Shown in pieces: positions 26,833 through 36,060 of a stretch of DNA of 64,000 bases. A program made the position numbers and the translations under genes. The notes beneath the pieces are model-generated. The model was not told where the DNA came from and did no database searches. It saw nothing but the letters and a program-made list of their open reading frames with translations. This DNA comes from JAHDNZ01 sp036721855. GTDB taxonomy: Bacteria; Bacillota; DTU065. The stretch lies in the NCBI GenBank assembly GCA_036721855.1, contig DAIMKF010000002.1, positions 56,409-120,408 of the forward strand, given 5' to 3'. How positions within the stretch are numbered: position 1 is the first letter of the stretch; every line of letters begins with the position of its first letter.

Positions 26833-28014
26833 TTACTTAAGTAAGAGCCATAACAATAACGATACCACAACCCCTGCTGCTACACTGGCAGTTAGGAGCT
26901 TTAGGTTGATGCCTCTTTTTATTTCAGGTTCGGTAATAATCGCCACGCCATTACTCCAGGCTCTACGGAGTTGTTCTCGGTCGTAAATCACTTGTCCCCT
27001 TTCTTGTGTATATGCAGCAGGATCGTTACATATGACTTGACCATCTTCGGTAAAACCTCTGACAACTATTATATGGCCAGCAGTAGATTTAATTGGTGAA
27101 TTCATTAATTGGTTAGCTCCAAAACGAATACTTATAATTACCGGATACCCAGCCGCTATTTGTTCTTCTACTCCTCGCCAATCCGAAAATCTCGTTACAT
27201 ATGATTTTAAACCGAGTTCTCCTGCTACAGCAGCTACATATGGCCAGTTACCGTAGATACTATTTAAAGGATCATAAGCTAGAGCGGCAACCTTATGTGT
27301 TGGCAACTCATATTGGAAGTAATTTAACACCATTGTCATTGAAGTTGGAGCACAAATCCTTCCTGCTATACTCGGATCTTCAACCATCTGTGCAAAATAT
27401 GGAACCTCAACAACCTTCCCCCAAGCAGAAGAAGGAGACTTATCATTTCTTATGCCCGGCTTTGTTTTATCCGAGTATACCACAGCAAATCGTCTTAACC
27501 TTGGTGTTTGCATATTATCTTGTGAAATCAAGGTAAGTCTATACTGTATGTTGTCAAACAGCTGATAAAGTTCAAGAGTATCTGCATCTACATAACCGTC
27601 CCAAGACTTTTTGAGACCTGTTCCTTTTGAAGGTATATTTTTACCCCATTGTGAAACCTCAAACCAATCGGTCCATTTTTCTCCAAATCCGGCACGTAGC
27701 TCAACTCTTAAACCTGTATTTATGGGGGCAATACAATTCCATGAAGGTACTGCATTATTAAATGAGAAAGAAGTCGGTATAACCGGTGATATTAGGGTCC
27801 CCAAACCTTTCTCTAAACCCTCTTCATCTAAAATTATCTCGTTTTTATACCATTTGAGTCCCTCTAGTTTAGCTTTTGAAAAATCAGCTCTTTTCTCATG
27901 GAGGATAAGAACACTAAGAGGTGCGGCCTGAATAAGAATACCAAGATTACATATTATTAATACAAAAACCCACTTTTTTACTAGCTTCTCCCTCTTAAGG
28001 GAATTTATAAACAC
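26833..28014 (-). CDS. Secreted/membrane C39-like cysteine peptidase (Peptidase_C39_2)
   Basis: About 393 residues. N-terminal signal segment (WVFVLIICNLGILIQAAP), a beta-rich N-terminal half, then a papain-like C39_2 domain with catalytic-type Cys in GRICAPTSMTMVL, His in TAGHIIVVRGF and Asp in VICNDPAA, and a C-terminal TM helix (LLTASVAAGVVVSLLLWLLL). Extracytoplasmic and anchored at both ends, or only the C-end after cleavage. GTG 28014 with GGAGGGAG is the likely start. The next downstream genes encode the M23 peptidase and bactofilin, suggesting an envelope-remodelling group. Confidence 0.82.
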   Translation of the reverse strand: MFINSLKREKLVKKWVFVLIICNLGILIQAAPLSVLILHEKRADFSKAKLEGLKWYKNEIILDEEGLEKGLGTLISPVIPTSFSFNNAVPSWNCIAPINTGLRVELRAGFGEKWTDWFEVSQWGKNIPSKGTGLKKSWDGYVDADTLELYQLFDNIQYRLTLISQDNMQTPRLRRFAVVYSDKTKPGIRNDKSPSSAWGKVVEVPYFAQMVEDPSIAGRICAPTSMTMVLNYFQYELPTHKVAALAYDPLNSIYGNWPYVAAVAGELGLKSYVTRFSDWRGVEEQIAAGYPVIISIRFGANQLMNSPIKSTAGHIIVVRGFTEDGQVICNDPAAYTQERGQVIYDREQLRRAWSNGVAIITEPEIKRGINLKLLTASVAAGVVVSLLLWLLLK

Positions 28015-28108
28015 TTTTCTCCCTCCCAACCGTTCTACCTATTTAGTTCGCTTAAAATTAATAATGACCTTTTGGATATTTGGTTGCTATTGATATGAAA
28101 AAAGACTG

Positions 28109-28124
28109 TGTTTCACGTGGAACA
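28109..28124. promoter_or_regulatory. parS site 1, inside a hairpin
   Basis: TGTTTCACGTGGAACA differs from the canonical parS TGTTTCACGTGAAACA at one base. Flanking bases extend it into a 13-bp inverted repeat (28100-28112 with 28121-28133) ending in TTTT, so it is also terminator-like. Confidence 0.85.
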
Positions 28125-28524
28125 CAGTCTTTTAGCCATTTGTAAGGCTTCTATTTTTCCATTTGGTTATAAAGGCCCATTTTTGAATTTATCTTCCCAA
28201 AGCCTTTTTGTTTGTTTTTATGCTTTTTTCTCTATTTTTGTTCTATTCTAATTATTTAGCTTCCTCAATATGTATTGCCACATAAGCCATATTTTCTCTT
28301 TTTCTTAAGTGCCTTGAAGCCATGTATTTAACATCCCATTTTTCTAGTCACTATTTTGAATCTTGTTATTTTTAATTAGCTGGAATTTAACATTTAGTTC
28401 CTGAAACAATTTCTCTTGTTCGGTTTTTTTATTAAACACACCATTATTAATATAGTCATACCTATTACTAGCCACCTCTAATAATGGTTCATCTATTAAC
28501 CTTATTAAGTAAATGTTTACTAAA
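28125..28524. other. Intergenic between two parS sites
   Basis: AT-rich. The only open frame of note (28541-28344, - strand, 65 codons) starts MFHVEH, which is simply parS translated. It has no SD and is not supported as a gene, although it cannot be excluded. Confidence 0.4.
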
Positions 28525-28540
28525 TGTTCCACGTGAAACA
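28525..28540. promoter_or_regulatory. parS site 2, inside a hairpin
   Basis: TGTTCCACGTGAAACA, the same one-base variant as site 1 on the other strand. Flanked by ACTAAATGTT/AACATTTAGT, so the site forms the top of a 10-bp hairpin. Just downstream of parB. Confidence 0.88.
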
Positions 28541-28550
28541 TTTAGTAGCA

Positions 28551-28578
28551 AAAAGGCCTGCCTTATTAATAGGCAGGC
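28551..28578 (-). terminator. Terminator of parB
   Basis: On the - strand GCCTGCCT/AGGCAGGC with a 7-nt loop followed by a T-rich stretch. Confidence 0.85.
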
Positions 28579-28579
28579 T

Positions 28580-29422
28580 TTACTCCTTTAAACCTATTGA
28601 ATTCAAAATCCTTTGCAAATCATCGTTGTCATAAAACTCTATCTCTATCTTTTTAACTGCCTTCCCTGATTTAATCAAAACTTTAGTTCCTAAATGTTCA
28701 CTAATTTTTTCTGCAAGTACTTTCAAAAATATGTCTTCTTTCTTAGTTGGTTTTTTAGAATTATCTTTCTCTCCATCAACCAACTTCCTCACATATTCTT
28801 CTGTCTGCCTGACATTCCAATTCTTTTTGATAACCAAATCAGCTACTTGCTTTTGTGTCTTCTCATCAAGCAAAGGTAGTAATGCTTTTGCATGGCCCGA
28901 GGATAATGTTCCACGTGAAACATAATCTTTAACATAATCAGAAAGTTTAAGCAGTCTCACAGTATTTGTAATGGTAACCCTATTTTTACCAACAGCGGAG
29001 GCTAACATCTCCTGGGTCATCTCAAAGTTTTCAAGTAATTTTTTATAAGCCAGAGCTTCTTCAATTGGATTTAAATCCTCTCTTTGTAGGTTTTCAATTA
29101 ATGCTATCTGCCCCATAGATTGATCATCAATATCTTTGATTAATGCGGGTATTTCAACAAGCCCAGCTAATTGAGCTGCTCGAAAGCGTCTTTCACCGGC
29201 AATAAGTTCATAACCATGATTAGTTTTTCGCAAGAGAATAGGTTGTAAAACGCCATGTTCTTTAATTGAGTCGGCTAATTCGTTTAATGACTCCTGATCA
29301 AAATCTTTCCTTGGTTGATAGGGATTAGGTTTAATCTGACTCAATTGGATTTTTCTTACTGTATCTAGATCCGTTGTGGGCAAAAGCGCTCCTAAACCTT
29401 TACCTAGGGCCTGTCTGCTCAT
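28580..29422 (-). CDS. parB: Chromosome-partitioning protein ParB/Spo0J
   Basis: 280 residues from ATG 29422. The N-terminus MSRQALGKGLGALLP is typical. The CTP-binding motif GERRFRAAQLAG and ENLQREDLNPIEEA are visible, followed by the HTH that reads parS and a C-terminal dimerisation domain. AGGAGG lies 9 nt before the ATG; the open frame extends to 29482 without an SD. It overlaps the end of parA by 23 bp. A parS site lies inside the gene (28907-28922). Confidence 0.96.
   Translation of the reverse strand: MSRQALGKGLGALLPTTDLDTVRKIQLSQIKPNPYQPRKDFDQESLNELADSIKEHGVLQPILLRKTNHGYELIAGERRFRAAQLAGLVEIPALIKDIDDQSMGQIALIENLQREDLNPIEEALAYKKLLENFEMTQEMLASAVGKNRVTITNTVRLLKLSDYVKDYVSRGTLSSGHAKALLPLLDEKTQKQVADLVIKKNWNVRQTEEYVRKLVDGEKDNSKKPTKKEDIFLKVLAEKISEHLGTKVLIKSGKAVKKIEIEFYDNDDLQRILNSIGLKE
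28907..28922. promoter_or_regulatory. parS site 3, within parB
   Basis: TGTTCCACGTGAAACA, identical to site 2 and without flanking inverted repeats. The location inside parB parallels the parS in Bacillus spo0J. Confidence 0.92.
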
Positions 29423-30694
29423 TTTGCAAAACCTCCTGAGCGAGTGCTCTGTACGCACTTGCTCCCTTAGAATCAGGTGCATACTCTAAAACTGAAAGTC
29501 CGAAGCTTGGGGCTTCGCTTATTCTTACATTTCTAGGAATAATTGTTTCCAATACTTTCCCGGGGAAATATTTCTTTACCTCACTTACAACTTGATTAGC
29601 TAGATTGATACGTGAATCAAACATTGTAAGTAAAACTCCTTCAATAGCAAGTTCAGAATTAATATTGTTCTGTACAAGTTGGATAGTCCTAAGTAGTTGA
29701 CTTAGTCCTTCTAACGCGTAGTATTCACATTGTATTGGTATTAAAATTCCCTTTGCAGCTGCCAAGGCATTAATAGTCAGCAAACCTAATGAAGGAGGGC
29801 AATCTATAAAGATATAGTCGTATTGAATTACTACTTTTTCTAGTGCTTTTTTTAAGCGAAATTCTCTGGATAAAAAGGAAACCATCTCTATTTCCGCACC
29901 AGCTAAATTAATTGTGGCCGGAACAAGTGCCATACCATTGATATCTAGTATAACTGCTTGAATGGGTTTATCATCTACCAAAACATTGTAGATACAGCTA
30001 TCTAGATGATTCTTATCAATCCCAAAACCTGTTGTGGTATTGCCTTGAGGGTCATTATCAAGCACTAAGACTTTTTTACCGAGTTCATGTAACGCTGCTG
30101 CCAAGTTAATAGTCGTTGTACTCTTGTGGAGTAGGGTAAATCCCCTCTCCCCGAACCGTGCATGAAGCTTTCACTTCACACGGCTCTCCAGGGTGTTTTC
30201 CACCCCTGCACCCCTTCGCCATGTAGTAGGTTTTCCCTACCTCAAACTACTACGAGTGCTCCGCCCTCTGATTACCATTTAAGCCAGCCACAGCCTAGCT
30301 TGGATCCCAAGCAGATAATCAAAGTTCCCGGGTTTTTGCTTAAGCACTATGTCAGACTTTAGACTGCTGCCATACCCAGGTTGTCTTTTCCTGTATGTAG
30401 GAATCACTAAAGGGAGTAGGCCATCCCTTGCAGCTAAGACAACAATTTAGGCGTTAACTGGGTTTTATACAGCTTCCTGTTCGTAGTCATGGTCTGACTC
30501 AGGCTCGACAAGCCTTGCTTGCCTTGTTCCTAAAGCTTCACCCAAAGTGCATGGCTACACCTAGATGTCTAGTCAGCCTTACTGGCAAACCAGTAGTGGT
30601 AGTATCTTTTGATATTCCACATTGCTTAAGCAAACTTAGCCCGGCACACACCTACGCCGCCTTTTTGATTTACGACAGCAACAATTTTTCCCAT
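29400..30694 (-). CDS. parA: ParA/Soj partition ATPase, split by a group II intron in its Walker A motif
   Basis: Two exons: exon 1 is 30694-30650 (15 codons, MGKIVAVVNQKGGVG) and exon 2 is 30125-29400. Joined, they give a 256-residue ParA with the deviant Walker A KGGVGKST intact, DNDPQGN, and IFIDCPPSLG. GGAGGAGG lies just before the ATG at 30694. Without splicing, translation would stop eight codons into the intron; the long frame starting at TTG 30104 lacks the P-loop. Exon boundaries fall between codons, so splicing is phase 0. It is upstream of and overlaps parB. Confidence 0.93.
30126..30649 (-). mobile_element. ORF-less group II intron inserted in parA
   Basis: 524 nt. 5' end GTGTG (30649-30645). 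EBS1 candidate GCCTAC (30421-30416), in the loop of an AAGGGA/TCCCTT hairpin, pairs with the last six bases of exon 1 (IBS1, GTAGGT) with one G-U. Domain V is at 30186-30153: 34 nt with 7-bp and 6-bp helices, a 2-nt bulge, the AGC triad and a GAAA loop. Domain VI follows with a bulged A at 30132, 7 nt from the 3' end AC (30127-30126). There is no reverse transcriptase/maturase frame, so a maturase in trans would be needed. Class assignment was not attempted. Confidence 0.93.
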
Positions 30695-30759
30695 TCCACC
30701 TCCTCCTTTCTTGCCAACATACTTCTCTAAAAAGATAATGCCTCCTGCAATTTTCTTCA

Positions 30760-31476
30760 TTAAAGAGGAAACTTAGCCGGTGTACCTGCTTTACGTGGAA
30801 ATTTATCAGGTGAGTTAATAACCTTTTTAATAATAACTAATGATCTATTACCCATATTAAGTGGTAGTTTATAGTTAATAATCTCTTCAACCTCTCCGCC
30901 CAGAACCTCTAGAGCATTCTTACTTAATGAAATCTCTTCTTCAATATCCAACCCTTTTAAGGCCATAAACCTTCCGCCAACTGTGACAAAAGGTAAGCAA
31001 TATTCAAGCAATACAGGTAGCTTGGCCACGGCTCTAGCTACAGCTAACTGATATTTTTCTCTAAAAAGAGGGCTTTTAGCAGCATCTTCTGCTCTTAGGT
31101 GAATAGCCTTTACTTCTTTTAACTGCAACTTTTGAATTGCTTGCTCCAGAAATCGGACTCTCTTAGCTAGGGAGTCCAAAAGTACATATTCTTGGTTTTG
31201 GTTAGCAAGTGCCCATATTAAGCCTGGCATTCCTGCTCCTGAACCTATGTCAATTATCCTTTTGGCATTAACATAATCTAAGGCCATAAGACTATCAATA
31301 ATGTGTTTTACAGCGAATTCGTCCGCTTTATCAATGGCTGTAAGATTGATTTTTTTATTCTCTGTCAGTACAAAGAGTGCATATTCTAAAAGTAAATTCT
31401 TTTGTTTTTCACTTAACTCAGGCCTAAACTCTGTTAATAATTTAACAAAGTTTTCTTGTTCCTCTTTACTCCACAT
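30760..31476 (-). CDS. rsmG: 16S rRNA m7G527 methyltransferase RsmG
   Basis: 238 residues. SAM-binding motif IIDIGSGAGMPGL, AVARAVAKLPVLLEY, and the N-terminal NLTAI segment are typical. It overlaps mnmG by 11 bp. The C-terminal tail of about 20 residues is slightly long. Confidence 0.95.
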   Translation of the reverse strand: MWSKEEQENFVKLLTEFRPELSEKQKNLLLEYALFVLTENKKINLTAIDKADEFAVKHIIDSLMALDYVNAKRIIDIGSGAGMPGLIWALANQNQEYVLLDSLAKRVRFLEQAIQKLQLKEVKAIHLRAEDAAKSPLFREKYQLAVARAVAKLPVLLEYCLPFVTVGGRFMALKGLDIEEEISLSKNALEVLGGEVEEIINYKLPLNMGNRSLVIIKKVINSPDKFPRKAGTPAKFPL

Positions 31477-33334
31477 GAACTGCTTTTCCTTTCAGATAGA
31501 TTAATAAGGCTGTAATATCAGCCGGTGATACCCCACTGATACGTGATGCCTGTCCTACTGAGCGAGGTCTAATAGCTGCGAGTTTTTCTCTGGCTTCCAA
31601 AGACAAACCGGAGATCTTTTTATAATCCAGATCTAAATTTAAGGACAGTGCTTCCATTTTACGAAACTCCTCTACCTCAGCTAGGGCCCTTTTGATATAG
31701 CCTTTATAGATTACTTCGGTCTCGACTTCGTAGATTACATCACTACCTAACTGTGGACGGTCTGGATCTAAAACCGCAAGCTTTTTATAATCCATCTCCG
31801 GTCTTCTTAAAACATCTGCCAAACTCGCGACATCTTTAAGTATAGAGCTGCCTATTTGCAGTAAAACCTTGTTAACCTTAGCTGTAGGGTAGACTTTTGT
31901 TTCTTCTAGGCGTTTTATTTCACTTTCAATAGCTTTTTTTCTTCTCAAAAACTGATTCCATCTCTGATCATTAATAAGACCTACCTCTCTACCCTTGGCG
32001 GTAAGTCGCAAATCAGCATTGCTTTGTCTTAATAAGAGACGATACTCAGCCCGACTTGTCATCATCCGATATGGTTCATCCGTACCTTTAGTTACTAAAT
32101 CGTCTATTAAAACACCTATATAGGCCTTGGAGCGGTCAAAAATTAGGGGTTTTTTATCTTGTAATTTTAGTGCGGCATTTATACCAGCTAGAAGTCCCTG
32201 AGCAGCCGCTTCTTCATATCCTGAGCTGCCGTTTATCTGTCCTGCGCAATATAGACCCGGGAATCTGATTAATTCAAGTGTCAAGTCTAATTCCCGGGGA
32301 TCGATGGCATCGTACTCAATGGCATAACCCGGTCTAACTATTTCCACTTTTTCAAGCCCTGGTATTGTACGGAGAAATTCCAGCTGAATCTCTTCCGGTA
32401 ACGATGTTGAGGCACCTGCCAGATATTTTTCGGTAGTATAAAGACCCTCAGGTTCAATAAAGATCTGATGTCCTTCTCGTCCGGGAAATTTCACTAATTT
32501 TGCTTCGATTGAGGGACAATATCTCGGACCGACCCCTGTAATGGCTCCACTGTACATAGCTGCTTTAGTTAAATTGTTTTCAATTATCGCATGAGTTTTG
32601 GGATTGGTATTGGTAATATAGCAAGGTATGTCATCGGCTCTTTTTGTTTTGCTTTCATAAGAAAAGGAAAAAGGTATCTCTTCACCTGGCTGATTTTGGA
32701 TTTTGCTGTAATCTATTGTTCTCCCATCAATGCGAGGGGAAGTACCAGTCTTATACCTGATAAGATTAAGGCCTATTTCTCTTAAATGGCGACTTAATTC
32801 CGTTGCCGCGTGTTGTCCGCTTGGCCCGGATTCGTAATTAACCTCTTGACCGATAAAGACCCTACCACCGAGATATGTTCCGGTGGTCAAAATAACAGCT
32901 TTGCCATGGTAAACATGGCCTGTTTTTAATTTAACTCCGGCGACATTTCCACTCTTAAAAATAAGGGATACAACCGTTCCCTGCTTAACCCAGAGGTTTT
33001 CTTGATGCTCTAGGACAGAACGCATCCGCAAAGAATAGCAGACCTTATCGGCCTGTGCTCTCAGTGCCTGAACTGCAGGTCCTTTTCTGGTGTTTAACAT
33101 TCTTATTTGGATATATGTGGCATCGATGTTTTTGCCCATCTCTCCACCTAATGCATCGATCTCTCTTACAATATGACCCTTAGCCGGACCTCCTAGCGAC
33201 GGATTGCAGTCCATGGCGGCAATATTTTCTTTATTTATAGTCAGAGCTAAGGTCTTAAGTCCCATTCTTGCCGTAGCTAAGGCAGCTTCGCAACCGGCAT
33301 GACCTGCTCCAACAACAATTACATCAAAGTCCAT
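31466..33334 (-). CDS. mnmG: tRNA uridine modification enzyme MnmG (GidA)
   Basis: 622 residues. FAD-binding GAGHAGCEAALA at the N-terminus, DCNPSLGGPAKGHIVREIDALGG, and the second Cys-containing region are visible. With MnmE it installs the C5 group on wobble uridine-34. AGGTG SD; 8 bp after mnmE. Confidence 0.96.
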   Translation of the reverse strand: MDFDVIVVGAGHAGCEAALATARMGLKTLALTINKENIAAMDCNPSLGGPAKGHIVREIDALGGEMGKNIDATYIQIRMLNTRKGPAVQALRAQADKVCYSLRMRSVLEHQENLWVKQGTVVSLIFKSGNVAGVKLKTGHVYHGKAVILTTGTYLGGRVFIGQEVNYESGPSGQHAATELSRHLREIGLNLIRYKTGTSPRIDGRTIDYSKIQNQPGEEIPFSFSYESKTKRADDIPCYITNTNPKTHAIIENNLTKAAMYSGAITGVGPRYCPSIEAKLVKFPGREGHQIFIEPEGLYTTEKYLAGASTSLPEEIQLEFLRTIPGLEKVEIVRPGYAIEYDAIDPRELDLTLELIRFPGLYCAGQINGSSGYEEAAAQGLLAGINAALKLQDKKPLIFDRSKAYIGVLIDDLVTKGTDEPYRMMTSRAEYRLLLRQSNADLRLTAKGREVGLINDQRWNQFLRRKKAIESEIKRLEETKVYPTAKVNKVLLQIGSSILKDVASLADVLRRPEMDYKKLAVLDPDRPQLGSDVIYEVETEVIYKGYIKRALAEVEEFRKMEALSLNLDLDYKKISGLSLEAREKLAAIRPRSVGQASRISGVSPADITALLIYLKGKAVHVE

Positions 33335-33342
33335 TCAAACAC

Positions 33343-34707
33343 CTACTTTCCTAGGCAAAACTCTGCAAAAATCCTCTCGATTAGATCCTCCTTAATTGTA
33401 TGACCGGTTATTTCGCCCAAAGCAAGATAAGCTTGTCGTAGATCAACCGCCAGTATATCAAGGGGTACTAAAGTAATATTAGCAAGTGCCTCTATTAATG
33501 CGTTCTTGGTTTTTTCTAAAGCTTTTTTGTGTCTTACTCTGGTAATGATAACCTCCTCAGCGGTTTCTTGGGCTGAAAAACCTACCTGCTTTTCCAATTC
33601 GTTTAGAAATGAATTAAGACCTGTTCCCGAAGTTAAAGAAATGGGCAGAATCTCAGCCTCTAAACCAAATAGAGAAATGTCAGCGGCGAAAACTTTGCTC
33701 GGCTTATCCTGCTTGTTTAATAAAACTAAAACTTTCTTCCCTCTAAGAAGATCAGAAATATTATGGTCTTCTTCAGTTAATAGTTCACTACTGTCTAAGA
33801 CCCATAAACACAGTTCGGCTTTTTGCACATAAGCTTTAGTCTTATCTACACCTAATGATTCAACGGGATCTTCTGTCCTCCTTAGTCCGGCGGTATCAGC
33901 TATCACCACTGCCACTCCACCTATGTTTATCTCTACTTCAACTACATCTCTGGTGGTACCTGGAATATCGGTGACAATAGCTTTTTCCTCTTGGGCCAAC
34001 TGATTAAGAAGACTCGATTTGCCTACATTAGGTCTTCCCACAATAGCAACCAGATAGCCATCTTTTAGCGATTTTCCTTTTTGATAGGAAGCAATTAAAG
34101 CCTCAAGATCATTAACCATTGTCTGGAGTTGTCCCTGTAGTTCTTTTTGATCCGGTTCTTCTACATCCACAGGATAATCAATACTAGCTTCAATAGTTGC
34201 CAGAATATTTAAAAGCTGCTCGCGGTTTTTGGTAATTTTCTTGGACAGTTCTCCCTCTAAAGCCCGAAAAGCAACTCTTAAGGAGGTATCGGTTCTAGCC
34301 CTTATAACATCAATAATGGCTTCAGCTTGAGCTAGATCGATTTTACCGTTTAGAAACGCTCTTTTGCTAAACTCTCCCGGTTCTGCTAAGCGTGCGCCCT
34401 GATTTATTAGGGCCTCTAAAACTAATTCTGTCACCATAAGGCCGCCATGACAATGAATCTCAACTACATCCTCACCAGTATAGCTATGGGGTTTTGGCAT
34501 AATAACCCACAAGACCTGATCTATTTTTTTACCTTCAGAGATTACATAACCTAGAGTCATTTTTCGGGGCGGAAGTTTTTGCAGTTCCAAATTTGAAATT
34601 TTCTGAGCAATTTCTATGGCTCTAGTTCCACTTACCCTTACTATGCTAATACCACCTTCTCCAAGAGGAGTAGCTATGGCTGCAATTGTATCTTTACTAA
34701 CATCCAT
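33343..34707 (-). CDS. mnmE: tRNA modification GTPase MnmE (TrmE)
   Basis: 454 residues. N-terminal folate-binding domain, GTPase domain with GRPNVGKSSLLN, DIPGTTRD, DTAGLR and NKQD, and the C-terminal FCLGK (CxGK) motif. Partner of MnmG, next in the operon. GGAGGT SD 7 nt upstream. Confidence 0.96.
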   Translation of the reverse strand: MDVSKDTIAAIATPLGEGGISIVRVSGTRAIEIAQKISNLELQKLPPRKMTLGYVISEGKKIDQVLWVIMPKPHSYTGEDVVEIHCHGGLMVTELVLEALINQGARLAEPGEFSKRAFLNGKIDLAQAEAIIDVIRARTDTSLRVAFRALEGELSKKITKNREQLLNILATIEASIDYPVDVEEPDQKELQGQLQTMVNDLEALIASYQKGKSLKDGYLVAIVGRPNVGKSSLLNQLAQEEKAIVTDIPGTTRDVVEVEINIGGVAVVIADTAGLRRTEDPVESLGVDKTKAYVQKAELCLWVLDSSELLTEEDHNISDLLRGKKVLVLLNKQDKPSKVFAADISLFGLEAEILPISLTSGTGLNSFLNELEKQVGFSAQETAEEVIITRVRHKKALEKTKNALIEALANITLVPLDILAVDLRQAYLALGEITGHTIKEDLIERIFAEFCLGK

Positions 34708-34796
34708 ACTTTAACCTCCAAGATAATATCTTAATTATCCTTCCAGGCTTATTTTTGTTAAAAAAGAGTGCGTACCAAAAGGCACGCACCTAAAAT

Positions 34797-35423
34797 TTAC
34801 TTCTTTAAGGCAATTACAACTCGCCGGTAAGGTTCTTGGCCTTCACTGAATGTAGTTACCAATGGATCATCCTGCAGTGCAGTATGGATGATCCTTCTTT
34901 CTTGTGGATTCATCGGCTCTAAAGAAACCTTCCTTCTTGTATATTTTACTCGGTCTGCTTTCTTTTGTGCCAGATCTTTTAAGGCTTCTTCTCTTCTTTT
35001 TCGATATCCCGAAGCATCAAGAATAACTCTTGTCCAAGAAGAAGCATCTTTATTTACGGCCAAACCGGTAAGATACTGCATAGCATCTAAAGTTTCTCCT
35101 CGCCTGCCAATAATAATACCGATATCAGGACTTTCAATGTTTATAAAAATATTTTCTGCTTCTTCTTTTATACTAATCTCTACCTCAATACCCATATGTT
35201 TGGTAATTTCTTTAACAAGATTTAGTGCTTTTTCTCTCTTGTGGTCGGAGTCTTCTTTAATCTCTACTATAATTTTGGCTTCTTTGGAACCAAAACCCAA
35301 AAAGCCTTTTTTCCCTTCATCAACAACAGTTACCGTAACATTATCTTTGGTAACATTATACTGATTTAAAACAGCTTCTAGAGCTTCTTCAATGGTTTTT
35401 CCCACTTGTTCAACCCTAATCAT
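34797..35423 (-). CDS. jag: RNA-binding protein Jag/KhpB
   Basis: 208 residues: Jag N-terminal domain (KKGFLGFGSKEAKI), KH domain with GIIIGRRGETLDAMQYL, and R3H domain (MNPQERRIIHTAL, ending EPYRRVVIALKK). It overlaps yidC by 8 bp, the usual pairing. A hairpin with the complementary GTGCGT/ACGCAC-type arms lies just past the stop (about 34770-34790). Confidence 0.93.
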   Translation of the reverse strand: MIRVEQVGKTIEEALEAVLNQYNVTKDNVTVTVVDEGKKGFLGFGSKEAKIIVEIKEDSDHKREKALNLVKEITKHMGIEVEISIKEEAENIFINIESPDIGIIIGRRGETLDAMQYLTGLAVNKDASSWTRVILDASGYRKRREEALKDLAQKKADRVKYTRRKVSLEPMNPQERRIIHTALQDDPLVTTFSEGQEPYRRVVIALKK

Positions 35424-36045
35424 TCTGTGCCCCTCCCTCTGCCTTGACTTTTTTCCTGTTTAAGAGCCTGTTTATTATCAAGATTTCAACGAAAGATAAG
35501 ATATAGGTAGCTGCTAGATATAATGAAAGACCGGAAGGCAAATATAAGCCCATCAAGGTGATAAAAACAGGAAATGTGTAAGCAGATGTTTTATTGGCTT
35601 CAGTAGTTTCCATGGACATCTGGAAGTATGAAATAGCACCTGAGACAATAGCGAGTATGATATCTGGCCTTGTCAGATCGTTAATCCATAAAAACCCATA
35701 ACCTGCATAATCAGTCGCACGTAATACATTGTAAAGAATAATAGCTATCGGTAATTGCAAGAGCCCAACCAAACAGCCTGAAAAAGGATGAGCATTGTGT
35801 TCCTTATAAAGCTCCATAATCTTTTTGTTGGCTTCCTGGGGATCATTTTTATACTTTTCTTGAATCTCTTTTTGCAGGGGTGAAATTTCTTTTATTTGCA
35901 ACATTGATTTCCTTTGTGTCCAAGTCAATGGTAGCAATAACAAACGGTAAGTCAAAGTTAATAATAATATCGCTGCACCATAATTGTTCGTTACACCAAA
36001 AAAGAATTGCAATAAATCAGCGAACCACTTACTTAGAAATTGCAA
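35416..36045 (-). CDS. yidC: Membrane protein insertase YidC/SpoIIIJ (Oxa1 family)
   Basis: 209 residues with about five TM helices. The helix 1-2 region TLTYRLLLLPLTWTQRKSM carries the conserved Arg, followed by the cytoplasmic hairpin EISPLQKEIQEKYKNDPQEA. TTG start at 36045 after GGAGGTAGG. Unlike Bacillus SpoIIIJ it has no evident lipoprotein signal, so the N-terminus is short. Confidence 0.93.
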   Translation of the reverse strand: MQFLSKWFADLLQFFFGVTNNYGAAILLLTLTYRLLLLPLTWTQRKSMLQIKEISPLQKEIQEKYKNDPQEANKKIMELYKEHNAHPFSGCLVGLLQLPIAIILYNVLRATDYAGYGFLWINDLTRPDIILAIVSGAISYFQMSMETTEANKTSAYTFPVFITLMGLYLPSGLSLYLAATYILSFVEILIINRLLNRKKVKAEGGAQND

Positions 36046-36060
36046 GCTTTCCTACCTCCA

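Noticed and set aside
28344..28541. 65-codon ORF starting MFHVEH next to parS
   Set aside because: The first codons are parS read in frame. No SD, and composition matches intergenic DNA.
29400..30104. 234-residue ParA starting at TTG 30104
   Set aside because: It would lack the P-loop. The missing N-terminus is found as exon 1 beyond the intron.
30126..30649. Insertion sequence or transposase remnant in parA
   Set aside because: No terminal inverted repeats, target duplication or transposase frame; group II intron landmarks explain the insert fully.
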